Of a stretch of 14,653 nt of DNA, positions 8,275 to 14,640 are shown one piece after another; the stretch's first letter is position 1, and every line of letters starts with the position of its first letter. Made by a program: the position numbers and the translations under genes. Under the pieces are notes generated by a model. That model was given only the letters and a program-made list of their open reading frames with translations. It made no database searches and was not told the DNA's origin. Origin of the DNA: Clostridiales bacterium (GTDB lineage: Bacteria > Bacillota > Clostridia > Tissierellales > Sedimentibacteraceae). The stretch lies in assembly GCA_003497505.1 (NCBI GenBank), contig DNNV01000200.1:1-14653 (forward strand). Direction: 5' to 3'.

Positions 8275-8721
8275 TTAGAACTTCGGCTCCGTGGACTTCT
8301 GCTTCGGTTTGGCCACATGCAGCTCGTCCTTGGGCTTGATGGGGATGGCGACGATACGGCTGCCCATCTTCATAAAGATCTCAGGATCAGCAAATTTCTC
8401 CCGATACTTTTCTACCAGCTTTGGTGTGAGAGAATCGAAATCCTCTTCGCCCAGCCCGCAGACGATAAAGGTTCCGGCGATGATGTCGTAGTCCTCAAGC
8501 TTTCGGTCAAGGGGGAGGCCGATGAGTTTGCCTTCTTCATGACAGACAATGGCAACCGGGTCATCATAGGGATAGACGGCTTCGATGTAGCCGCCGACAA
8601 CCTGCTGCAGAGAGTTCAGATCACCGGTGATACTGGCCATACGCGGCGATTTTTCAGGTTCAACAATCAATACGTCTATAGATTTCTTCTCCTTTTCTGT
8701 TTTTGAAATTGCACGAAACAT
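8275..8721 (-). CDS. DUF3846 domain-containing protein
   Basis: Small soluble protein of 148 residues. The DUF3846 pattern is clear: VLIVEPEKSP, LQQVVGGYIEAVYP, VAIVCHEEGKLIGLPLDR, then YDIIAGTFIVCGLGEEDF and a KY..KF..PE tail. The family occurs mainly on plasmids, phages and integrative elements of Bacillota; its function is not known. The ATG used here has AAGGA directly abutting it, an unusual spacing, so the true start might be slightly downstream, within the charged leader before IDVLIV. It lies 93 bases upstream of the integrase and 46 bases downstream of the DUF7768 gene on the same strand, suggesting one leftward transcription unit. The C-terminus is lysine-rich (KPKQKSTEPKF). Confidence 0.8.
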   Translation of the reverse strand: MFRAISKTEKEKKSIDVLIVEPEKSPRMASITGDLNSLQQVVGGYIEAVYPYDDPVAIVCHEEGKLIGLPLDRKLEDYDIIAGTFIVCGLGEEDFDSLTPKLVEKYREKFADPEIFMKMGSRIVAIPIKPKDELHVAKPKQKSTEPKF

Positions 8722-8767
8722 TCCTTTTTTCCAATGTTACGTGCAAAATCAGGAATGAATTTTTCTG

Positions 8768-9121
8768 TTATCTGGTCGGTTCTTTCTGACCGTGGCTTTT
8801 AACGGTCAGGATGCCGCTTAAGGTAGTTGCCGGAATGCGATAGCGCTCCGCAATGGCAATGTCGTTTTTCACGGCCTCGTCGATTCGAGAGCCGCAGACT
8901 ACGAGGACGTTGGAGCGTCTGAGATAATCAAGCTCAATATCCTGTCTGTCCTTATACTCCTGGGGGATGCCGTCATCAATGAAAGTGGAAAGCATCAGGA
9001 TCGGACAGATGGGGTTGTAGCCAGCATCGAATACTTTCCTGCTGTATTTAGCTGCAAGCTCAGTATTTTCAGTTGGATCAACGCCCCAGGAAGCGGTGAT
9101 ATAGGCTAGAGGTCTTTTCAT
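8768..9121 (-). CDS. DUF7768 (DUF4406-like) nucleotide-binding-fold protein
   Basis: A 117-residue protein with RPLAYITASWGVDPTEN at the start, AGYNPICPILMLSTFIDDG in the middle and LRRSNVLVVCGSRIDEAVKNDI towards the end. This is the pattern of DUF7768, a compact Rossmann-like family related in shape to DUF4406 and nucleoside deoxyribosyltransferase-like proteins. It is common in mobile elements of Clostridia. No function is established. A longer in-frame start (TTG at 9139) exists, but AAAGGAG lies eight bases before ATG 9121 and lies within that extension, so 9121 is chosen. It diverges from the abiE operon; the intervening region carries the abiE promoter and operator, which could also affect this gene. 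Confidence 0.75.
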   Translation of the reverse strand: MKRPLAYITASWGVDPTENTELAAKYSRKVFDAGYNPICPILMLSTFIDDGIPQEYKDRQDIELDYLRRSNVLVVCGSRIDEAVKNDIAIAERYRIPATTLSGILTVKSHGQKEPTR

Positions 9122-9190
9122 TTGAAGGACTCCTTTCAAAAAACGATTTGAAGAAAATTTGATGATAATGCTGGTTTCGCTGATGAGATG

Positions 9191-9223
9191 TGCACAGAAA
9201 ACAATTAACTTGATTTCTGTGCA
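9191..9223. promoter_or_regulatory. Putative AbiEi operator (10-bp perfect inverted repeat)
   Basis: TGCACAGAAA (9191-9200) and TTTCTGTGCA (9214-9223) are perfect reverse complements separated by 13 bases. The right arm overlaps the -35 box of the abiE promoter. Studied AbiEi proteins bind inverted repeats in their own promoter and repress it, so this is the expected operator. Confidence 0.7.
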
Positions 9224-9238
9224 AGTTTGGCATATGAT
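9210..9238 (+). promoter_or_regulatory. Sigma-A-like promoter of abiE operon
   Basis: TTGATT (9210-9215), a 17-base spacer, then TATGAT (9233-9238). Transcription would start near 9245, giving a leader of about 25 bases to ATG 9271, which has GGAGGTGG at 9259-9266. Confidence 0.75.
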
Positions 9239-9270
9239 ATTAGCATGAAAATCAAACTGGAGGTGGTAGC

Positions 9271-9864
9271 ATGGCTATGCCCAATGAACTTCAATCAGTC
9301 CTGAAACAAAATGGCGGAATCGTAACTACCGCCCAAGCAAACGAAGTCGGGGTCTCAAACGAAAGATTGCGCCTGCTTGTTCATTCAGGCGATTTGGAAC
9401 GAGTGACTACCGGGATTTACGTTTTGCCTGATGAATTTGCTGACAAGATGTTTATTGTCCAGCTTCGACGTCCAAAAATCATCTATTCTCATGAAACAGC
9501 ACTGTTTCTGCATGAACTGACAGACCGTGATCCAATCAACTATATGGTTACAGTTCCAACAGGCTACAATCCTACGCGGCTTCGAGAGGATGGCTTCACA
9601 GTTTTCACAATTAAGCGGGAATTACATGAAATCGGAGTCACAAAACTTACGACTATGTTTGGAAACTCTGTTACGGTTTATGATATGGAACGCACAATTT
9701 GTGATTGCTTGAGAAGTCGGAACAATTTAGACATTGCCGTCGTGACAGATGCAATCAAGCGTTACGCAAATCGTAAAGATAAAAATCTGAATAAACTCAT
9801 GCAAATGGCAGAAACGTTCAAAGTGACCAAACTGCTCAGAGGCTACATGGAGGTGCTGTTATGA
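9271..9864 (+). CDS. abiEi: AbiEi antitoxin of type IV toxin-antitoxin/abortive infection system
   Basis: Antitoxin and transcriptional repressor of the AbiE system. The N-terminal winged helix (about 1-60) includes GGIVTTAQANEVGVSNERLRLLV and GDLERVTTGIYVLPD, the typical AbiEi HTH opening. The C-terminal region contains YSHETALFLHELTD, VTVPTGYNP and VYDMERTICDCLRSR, also typical. The 197-residue length is normal. The start is supported by GGAGGTGG. The gene overlaps abiEii by four bases (ATGA), so translation is coupled. In the known system AbiEi antagonises the toxin without direct stable binding and represses the operon. A matching inverted repeat lies in the promoter. With its toxin partner truncated, it may remain functional only as a repressor. 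Confidence 0.9.
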   Translation: MAMPNELQSVLKQNGGIVTTAQANEVGVSNERLRLLVHSGDLERVTTGIYVLPDEFADKMFIVQLRRPKIIYSHETALFLHELTDRDPINYMVTVPTGYNPTRLREDGFTVFTIKRELHEIGVTKLTTMFGNSVTVYDMERTICDCLRSRNNLDIAVVTDAIKRYANRKDKNLNKLMQMAETFKVTKLLRGYMEVLL

Positions 9865-10703
9865 AAACATCCACACAGTTAAAAGCTTTAATCCGAAACC
9901 TTTCGAGAAAATCGAATGTTGAGGCCCAAATTCTGCTTCGTAATTTCATGATGGAGCCCTTTTTGGAACGTATAGCTGTTTCAGATTACAAACATAACTT
10001 TATTCTTAAAGGCGGCATGCTCATTGCTGCGATGGTTGGCATTGATGCGCGCACCACAATGGATATGGATGCAACGATCAAAGGTCAAACTCTATCTAAG
10101 GCCGAACTTACAGTGATCATTGAGAACATCTTAAAAACTCAGATTGAAGACGGTGCTGTATTTTCATTTCAAGGGATTGAGGAGATACGAGAGGAAGCGG
10201 ACTATCCGGGGTATCGCGTATCTATCGGAGCCGCCTTTGATAAAACGCGCCAGATGCTGAAGATAGATATCACAACGGGAGATTCCGTTACTCCTAGGGA
10301 AATTGAGTATGCCTTTAAACTGATGTTTGAAGATAGAACAATCAGCATTATGGCATACAACTTGGAAACGGTGCTTGCTGAGAAGTATGAGACGATCATT
10401 ACCCGTGGCGTGACCAATACCCGCATGAGAAATTTTTACGATTTATATGTCCTGACCAATACCCAAACCTTCGACGCAAACATTTTTAAGACAGCATTGA
10501 ATAAGACAGCAGAAAAACGCGGTACTACCGAACAGATGTCGGCGGGGGTTATGAATACTATTGAATTCATAATGGGAAATGAGACAATGACTGATCTCTG
10601 GCAAAAATACCAAAAGAAATACTTCTATGCAGCTGACATTTCAATTGAATATTTTGAATTCTGGCCAACTTGTCCAGAAGTTAGATCATTACGCTGTCCC
10701 TGA
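9861..10703 (+). CDS. abiEii: AbiEii toxin, nucleotidyltransferase, C-terminus replaced
   Basis: Predicted nucleotidyltransferase toxin of the AbiE pair; the family uses nucleotides and acts in abortive infection and stability of mobile DNA. Conserved elements are visible: FILKGGML (GG at 51-52), RTTMDMD (D68, D70), KIDITTGD (D136), LETVLAEKYE (169-177) and TRMRNFYDLYVL (D194). The normal family sequence continues to about YFYAADIS (residue 261). After residue 263 the frame reads into antisense parB and stops at TGA 10701, giving 280 residues against a usual 290-300. The catalytic motifs are intact, so the toxin core could still act, but the last helix is foreign. The change coincides with the parB truncation, so it is a real rearrangement or an assembly join. 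Confidence 0.85.
   Translation: MKTSTQLKALIRNLSRKSNVEAQILLRNFMMEPFLERIAVSDYKHNFILKGGMLIAAMVGIDARTTMDMDATIKGQTLSKAELTVIIENILKTQIEDGAVFSFQGIEEIREEADYPGYRVSIGAAFDKTRQMLKIDITTGDSVTPREIEYAFKLMFEDRTISIMAYNLETVLAEKYETIITRGVTNTRMRNFYDLYVLTNTQTFDANIFKTALNKTAEKRGTTEQMSAGVMNTIEFIMGNETMTDLWQKYQKKYFYAADISIEYFEFWPTCPEVRSLRCP
10640..10649. other. Junction of truncated abiEii and truncated parB
   Basis: The palindrome TTCAATTGAA lies where both convergent reading frames leave their families: AbiEii after ISIE and ParB after YSIE. Because the sequence is the same on both strands, either copy could have contributed it. It marks the probable breakpoint, by microhomology recombination or misassembly. Confidence 0.55.
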
Positions 10704-11137
10704 TGTTTTATTGCTTCCAACTTCAATTTATATGCGAAGGCGCGTTCACTGGGTAGTATATTTTCACGCTGAATGTTGCTGTCAACCATGATAATGGTGG
10801 CAGCGTCATCGTCGAGATTACGGACGATGCAAGGAAGAGTCTCCTTACCGGCCAGCTCACTGCCACGCTTGCGCCGATGGCCGGAGATCAATTCATACCC
10901 ACCTTCTTCACGGGGACGGGCGATGACCGGCACCAGGACGCCGTGCTTGGTGATGCTCTCGGCGGTCTCCAGCATGGATTCATCATCTGTAACCTTGAAG
11001 GGGTGATTCTTGAAAGGATACAAATCTGTCAAAGGAATATCGATGACCTTTTCCTGAGAGGCTTCGATCCTGGTTTCTTCGGTCTGCAAGATCTCATCGT
11101 AGGAGGTCAGATTTAGATTTCTGCCGCTGGGTTTCAA
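10640..11137 (-). pseudogene. parB: ParB-family partition protein, 3'-truncated
   Basis: N-terminal half of a ParB/Spo0J-like DNA-binding partition protein. From TTG 11137 it has PFKNHPFKVTDDESM, then ELISGHRRKRG (GHRR at 86-89) and DSNIQRENILPSERAFAYKLKLEA, the classical ParB N-terminal boxes. The central helix-turn-helix and dimer domain that should follow QVG are missing: after about residue 166 the frame enters antisense abiEii and stops at 10625. The TTG start is supported by AAGGAGG nine bases upstream (- strand, 11147-11153). It overlaps the end of parA by 44 bases, the usual compact parAB arrangement. Without the HTH it cannot bind parS in the normal way, so it is called a remnant. 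Confidence 0.85.
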
Positions 11138-11372
11138 GCTTCATTACCTCCTTCGTCAGATTTCTGTAGGCTTCTGCCACTTTTCCTTTTGGATCATGGG
11201 CAAAGATGCTTTTCCCATAGGAAGCAGTTTCTGCTGCCCGGACGGAGTGGGGGATGGACGAATCAAACACCTTTAGCTTGGTTCCATAGGTTTCCCTTAG
11301 AAGAGCACTGATTTCCTTGGCGTCATTGGTCCGGTTATCTACCATAGTCAGCAGGATGCCCGGTACTTCTTT
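11094..11372 (-). pseudogene. parA: ParA-family ATPase, C-terminal fragment
   Basis: Last part of a ParA/Soj partition ATPase: KEVPGILLTM, then DNRTNDAKEISALLRETYG, then SSIPHSVRAAE (the region after the Walker B domain), ending in KLETQRQKSKSDLLR. Homology is in frame back to the AAA codon at 11370-11372. The next codon upstream is TAG and the sequence no longer resembles ParA, so the Walker A and switch regions are missing. The frame could still be translated from ATG 11345, but the product would lack ATPase motifs. It reads leftward into parB with a 44-base overlap. The truncation point joins directly to the aminoglycoside adenylyltransferase-like gene. Confidence 0.85.
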
Positions 11373-11405
11373 CTATAAACTAAGGAAATCGGAGAAATAC
11401 TGAAA

Positions 11406-12255
11406 TTGAGAGATAATAATGAAGTAATGGATCAGATTATAGGCTTTGCAGAGAAAGACAACAGGGTTCTCGCAGTGTATATGAATGGATCCAGAGTAAA
11501 TATTAATGCAGTAAAGGATGACTACCAGGATTATGATGTTGTATATGTAGTGAGAGAAACAGAAAGTTTCATTGAAGATGAGAACTGGATTTCTTTTCTT
11601 GGTGAGATTTCCTATATGCAGCTGCCTGACAACTTTGATATTAATGCTAAAGAAACTTATGACTCCTATGCTTATCTCATGCAGTTTATGGATGGTGTAC
11701 GTATAGACCTGACACTTAAGACCAAAGAAAGAGCATTGAGGGAAATCAGAGAAGATTCACTTACCAAAGTAATACTGGATAAAGAAAAAATACTCCCCGA
11801 AGTTAAAATGGATGATACAGATTACTGGGTAAAATTACCAACAGAGAAAGAATTTTCAAACACATGCAATGAGTTCTGGTGGTGTACCAACAACATAGCA
11901 AAGGGCCTCTGGAGAAGGGAGATACCATATTTCCAGGATATTATTAATTTTATAAACAGAAAAGAACTGGAGAAAAATGCTTTCATGGAAAGTCGGAATA
12001 CTGACAGACTTCAGTGTAAGCATAGGAAAATCAGGAAAATATATGGGCAGGTGGATAAAGGAAGATTACGAAAGGTATCTTATGACATATACAGGTCCGG
12101 ATATTGAAGAAGCCTGGAAAGCAACAATAACTATGTGCAGATTATTTCATGAAACAGCTGTCTTCGTTTCTGACAGGCTGGGTTACATTTATAACCGGAA
12201 GGAAGCAGAAAATGCATATTTTTTTCTGACGGGGAACAAACTGCAAAAAACATAA
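11406..12255 (+). pseudogene. Aminoglycoside 6-adenylyltransferase-like (ANT(6)) gene with +1 frameshift
   Basis: The product resembles ANT(6)/AadE-type adenylyltransferases, which inactivate streptomycin. From TTG 11406 the first frame gives NGSR (28-30), QDYD (D42, D44), GVRIDLTL (D101) and NEFWWCTNNIAKGLWRRE, all typical. At codon 190 the run AAAAA (11973-11977) contains one A more than expected. The family sequence resumes in the next frame as MLSWKVGILTDFSVSIGK and runs to TAA 12253-12255. The repaired protein would have about 282 residues, the normal size. As read, translation ends at 12107 after 233 residues with a wrong tail. The fault may be a homopolymer sequencing error or a true mutation. 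The TTG start has only a distant GGAG; the gene begins just after the parA break, so its native promoter and perhaps its first codons may be lost. Substrate is not proven. Confidence 0.8.
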
Positions 12256-12274
12256 AAAATGAATAAAACAAATC

Positions 12275-12304
12275 CCGACAATTCTGCTCGTGATTTGCTA
12301 TAAT
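12275..12304 (+). promoter_or_regulatory. Extended -10 promoter of the 12379 gene
   Basis: CCGACA (12275-12280), an 18-base spacer, and TATAAT (12299-12304) preceded by TG at 12296-12297. Transcription would start near 12311 with a leader of about 68 bases; AGAGGAG at 12366-12372 is the ribosome binding site. Confidence 0.7.
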
Positions 12305-12378
12305 ATAGTGGAGATCTTAATTAATATTTCAGACAAAGGGTTAATATTAAAAAACTATATAAAGAAGAGGAGTAAAAA

Positions 12379-12876
12379 ATGAATCCATTTATTCAGAAAT
12401 TTGTAGATGACGGTTTTTTCAATGAAACAGTAGGTAATTATATCGAAGAAGCCATCAATAAAGACGAATCCATCATTATCGCAGGACACAGGTCTGCAGG
12501 TACACGTAACTTCATGGCTAACCTTATGGCTGTAACTAAAAAGCAGTACGACACAGTTCAGGTTAAAAAGCCTGAAGATCTGGAAAAGGATGCGAAATAT
12601 TACCTTATTCCCGGAAATCCAAATGTTGACTTTGAAGACCTTATTGCAAAAGCACTGAAGAAGCCCGATTCAGCTATTATTTCCATTAAAGAACCTGAAC
12701 AGCCCGTTTCTTTGATGAAGATATTAAGAGGATTTGCAAAAGAAGGAGAACCTTCTTCAAAGATAATCCACCAGATTGAATGCGATAAGAAGGACGGAGT
12801 TCCTTTTGTAGCTAAAGTTACAGCCTTCAGTCAGAACGAAGATGGAAAAGTTGCAAGGGAAGATTTACAGTTTTAG
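12379..12876 (+). CDS. Unrecognised 165-residue protein with degenerate P-loop-like segment
   Basis: I do not recognise this protein. It is soluble, acidic and lysine-rich, without signal peptide or membrane segments. Residues 32-44 (SIIIAGHRSAGTR) sit after a helix and before another, in the place and pattern of a Walker A strand-loop-helix, but the GK[ST] is replaced by GTR. Further on are AKYYLIPGNPNVDFEDL and DSAIISIKEPEQPVSLMKILRGFAKEG, which would fit later strands of a secretion-ATPase-like (CpaF/VirB11) fold in which an entire catalytic set is missing. This is only a resemblance. The start is secure (AGAGGAG six bases before ATG). It has its own extended -10 promoter and a strong terminator behind it, so it is a monocistronic, probably well expressed gene. 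Confidence 0.75.
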   Translation: MNPFIQKFVDDGFFNETVGNYIEEAINKDESIIIAGHRSAGTRNFMANLMAVTKKQYDTVQVKKPEDLEKDAKYYLIPGNPNVDFEDLIAKALKKPDSAIISIKEPEQPVSLMKILRGFAKEGEPSSKIIHQIECDKKDGVPFVAKVTAFSQNEDGKVAREDLQF

Positions 12877-12961
12877 TAAGTTGTAAATTATTAAGAAGTC
12901 AAACGGTGGGGACGGCAGCCTGTAATTATTCTGATCCTCACAATAGTACAAAAGAATATTT

Positions 12962-13013
12962 AAAACACAAAAACACCTGTAAAGTTTATCACTGTGAGGT
13001 GTTTTTGTGTTTT
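12962..13013. terminator. Strong bidirectional terminator between convergent genes
   Basis: AAAACACAAAAACACCT (12962-12978) and AGGTGTTTTTGTGTTTT (12997-13013) form a perfect 17-bp stem with an 18-base loop. The AT-rich outer stem gives T-rich tails on both strands. It serves the + gene ending at 12876 and the - gene ending at 13019. Confidence 0.85.
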
Positions 13014-13018
13014 ACCGG

Positions 13019-13546
13019 TTAATCTCTCATGAGTCCTGCTTTTTTAAGTCTTGGTCCTATAAGCATAGCAAGGGGAATGCCGACCATGCCGACAGCAGTT
13101 GAAATAAGTGATGAAGGTATTTTCGTAATGGCTGCAGCCCAGCCGTACATGAATATATAGGCAATTTCATACCCTACAAGACTCACAATACCACCCAGAA
13201 TACATGCAAGAATATTAACTGGCAGACTTTGTCCCTTTTTATTTCCTGCATGGGCAGTGTAACCGACAACCCATCCGGTCAGTCCCTTGATTACAAGAGA
13301 CCATAATACATAATCTCCGTACCCTCCAAGGAAGTCAAACATTGCGGCTGAAAGACCGCCGGCTACCATACCCTCTTCTTTTCCGAAGATAATCGCAATC
13401 ATGAATATCATGATATTACCAAGGTGTACTGTACCCCATGGTGCCCTGAAATGAATAAAGAAAGCAACAATATTGAGTGCGGTGAGGAGTGCAAACCTTG
13501 CAAGCTTCCTCGTTGTTAAGTCAGTGTGTGTTTTAGTGTTATCCAT
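13019..13546 (-). CDS. ECF transporter S component (substrate-binding membrane protein)
   Basis: Membrane protein of 175 residues with about six hydrophobic segments (roughly 17-32, 38-55, 59-75, 78-98, 109-135, 147-166). The pattern MVAGGLSAAMFDFLGGY followed by WSLVIKGLTGWVVGY is typical of energy-coupling-factor S components, which capture a vitamin or related micronutrient and dock on a shared EcfAA'T module. No EcfA or EcfT gene is next to it, so it would be a group II S component using a module encoded elsewhere. The ligand cannot be read from the sequence. The ATG at 13546 is preceded by GGAGGTT seven bases away. A 7-4-7 inverted repeat lies about 55-70 bases upstream and may be its operator. 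I see no riboswitch in the short leader. Confidence 0.8.
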   Translation of the reverse strand: MDNTKTHTDLTTRKLARFALLTALNIVAFFIHFRAPWGTVHLGNIMIFMIAIIFGKEEGMVAGGLSAAMFDFLGGYGDYVLWSLVIKGLTGWVVGYTAHAGNKKGQSLPVNILACILGGIVSLVGYEIAYIFMYGWAAAITKIPSSLISTAVGMVGIPLAMLIGPRLKKAGLMRD

Positions 13547-13599
13547 GAAACAACCTCCGTATAAATTATATAAATAACAGTCTAATACCAGACTTCATT

Positions 13600-13617
13600 A
13601 TCTGTACATATACAGAT
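13600..13617. promoter_or_regulatory. Operator-like inverted repeat upstream of ECF S gene
   Basis: ATCTGTA, CATA, TACAGAT: a perfect 7-bp dyad with a 4-base centre. The size and symmetry fit a dimeric repressor such as a GntR- or TetR-type protein. It lies upstream of the ECF gene's TATAAT box. Confidence 0.5.
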
Positions 13618-13863
13618 GCGAAAAACCAGTACAGAATTACTGATCAATTCTATTGATACAAGAAGGCATGTTCACCATCGTATGCTTCTCTGAAGATGAA
13701 TATTCAGGAAATTACCCCAGAAGTATGTATGAAATAATTGCCGGTATCTTTTGGAGAAAATTGAATGTGTCGTTATTATCAAGTGACGGTTTCATTCTCC
13801 GGCTGAAACAAATAAATCTTTTACGGTATAGAATCCGGAATAAAGGATAAATGATAATCATAA

Positions 13864-13872
13864 TGGTATACT
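13864..13872 (+). promoter_or_regulatory. Extended -10 element of flavoprotein gene
   Basis: TGGTATACT: a TATACT box with TG at the extended position and no good -35. It would give a leader of about 25 bases; AAAGGGGG at 13887-13894 is the ribosome binding site for ATG 13903. Confidence 0.5.
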
Positions 13873-13902
13873 GACCTTAATAAATAAAAGGGGGACAGCT
13901 CT

Positions 13903-14529
13903 ATGAAGGTAATAGCAATTAACGGAAGTCCGCGGAAAGATGGAAACACATCCCAGGTACTTAAGATTATGGCAGACGAACTGGAAGGACAGGGGATAGA
14001 AGTTGAAATTATCCAGATTGGGCATTTGGATATTCACGGATGTATAGGGTGCGGTTACTGTTATGATTCTGAAGAAAACCAGTGTGTTTTTAAAAAGGAT
14101 CCGGTTAATAAGATAGCAAAAAAGATGCGCGAAGCAGATGGATTTATTCTTGGTTCTCCCACTTATTATGCAGGTATCGCAGGAACGATGAAGTCATTCC
14201 TCGACAGAGTATTTTATACAAGTTCAGGATATTTCAGATACAAGGTTGCAACTTCCGTTTCTGTTGTAAGAAGGGCTGGCGGTGTAGATACAGCCCACCA
14301 GCTGAACAACTATCTTAATCTTGCAGAAACTGTCATTCCGCCAAGTCAATACTGGACAGCTGCATATGGGGCAGCAAAAGGAGAAGTACTCGAGGATAAG
14401 GAAGGCATCCAGACCATTCGTAAAAATGCAAGGTCAATGGCATGGCTTCTTAAAGTAATCGATGCAGGTAAAAAGGAAATTCCATTCCCCGCAGAAGATA
14501 AAAGGGTATGGACAAATTTTGTAAGATAA
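13903..14529 (+). CDS. Flavodoxin-fold FMN reductase with CX2CX2CX7C motif (iron-sulfur flavoprotein-like)
   Basis: NADPH-dependent FMN reductase-like protein of 208 residues. The start MKVIAINGSPRKDGNTSQVL is the FMN-phosphate loop of the family, and DGFILGSPTYYAGIAGTMKSFLDR is the conserved second FMN segment. Between them C47, C50, C53 and C61 form CX2CX2CX7C, the compact motif of iron-sulfur flavoproteins (Isf), which bind a [4Fe-4S] cluster beside FMN. The length also fits. The likely role is electron transfer or reduction of quinones, oxygen species or xenobiotics in the cytoplasm. The many CxxCxxC FMN reductases of anaerobes have no proven substrates, so the precise reaction is open. 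It has an AAAGGGGG ribosome site and its own extended -10 promoter. An anaerobic host is consistent with this gene. Confidence 0.85.
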   Translation: MKVIAINGSPRKDGNTSQVLKIMADELEGQGIEVEIIQIGHLDIHGCIGCGYCYDSEENQCVFKKDPVNKIAKKMREADGFILGSPTYYAGIAGTMKSFLDRVFYTSSGYFRYKVATSVSVVRRAGGVDTAHQLNNYLNLAETVIPPSQYWTAAYGAAKGEVLEDKEGIQTIRKNARSMAWLLKVIDAGKKEIPFPAEDKRVWTNFVR

Positions 14530-14605
14530 AAAAGTAATTGGTAAGGAAAAAACACTCTATTCCAGGTAAAAAGCCAAACCGGAATTGAATTAACTGAGGT
14601 AAAAA

Positions 14606-14640
14606 ATGCAGACAGATAAAATGCCGCTTATATTTGCCGG
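14606..14640 (+). CDS. Start of an unknown gene, cut by the contig end
   Basis: ATG 14606 follows TGAGGT (14594-14599) and opens MQTDKMPLIFAG before the adapter sequence begins. It is too short to identify. It follows the flavoprotein gene by 76 bases in the same direction. Confidence 0.45.

Larger units (their letters stand above)
13547..13902. other. Divergent intergenic region
   Basis: These 356 bases separate the leftward ECF gene from the rightward flavoprotein gene. They hold the ECF ribosome binding site, a TATAAT-like box on the - strand at about 13565-13572 without a good -35, an inverted repeat at 13600-13617 and the flavoprotein promoter. A 65-codon TTG-initiated frame at 13653-13850 has no proper ribosome binding site and no family resemblance, so it is not called. 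Confidence 0.55.

Noticed and set aside
13602..13615. LexA-like box CTGT...ACAG
   Set aside because: The centre is six bases rather than the eight of the enterobacterial LexA box, and the Bacillota SOS box differs; no SOS gene is near.
13653..13850. 65-codon frame on the + strand in the ECF/flavoprotein gap
   Set aside because: TTG start without proper ribosome site, no recognisable motifs, atypical composition for a protein.
1..14640. CRISPR arrays, tRNA or rRNA genes, riboswitches, insertion sequences
   Set aside because: Reading by eye found no regularly spaced repeats, no cloverleaf, no rRNA-like stretch, no recognised aptamer and no transposase.
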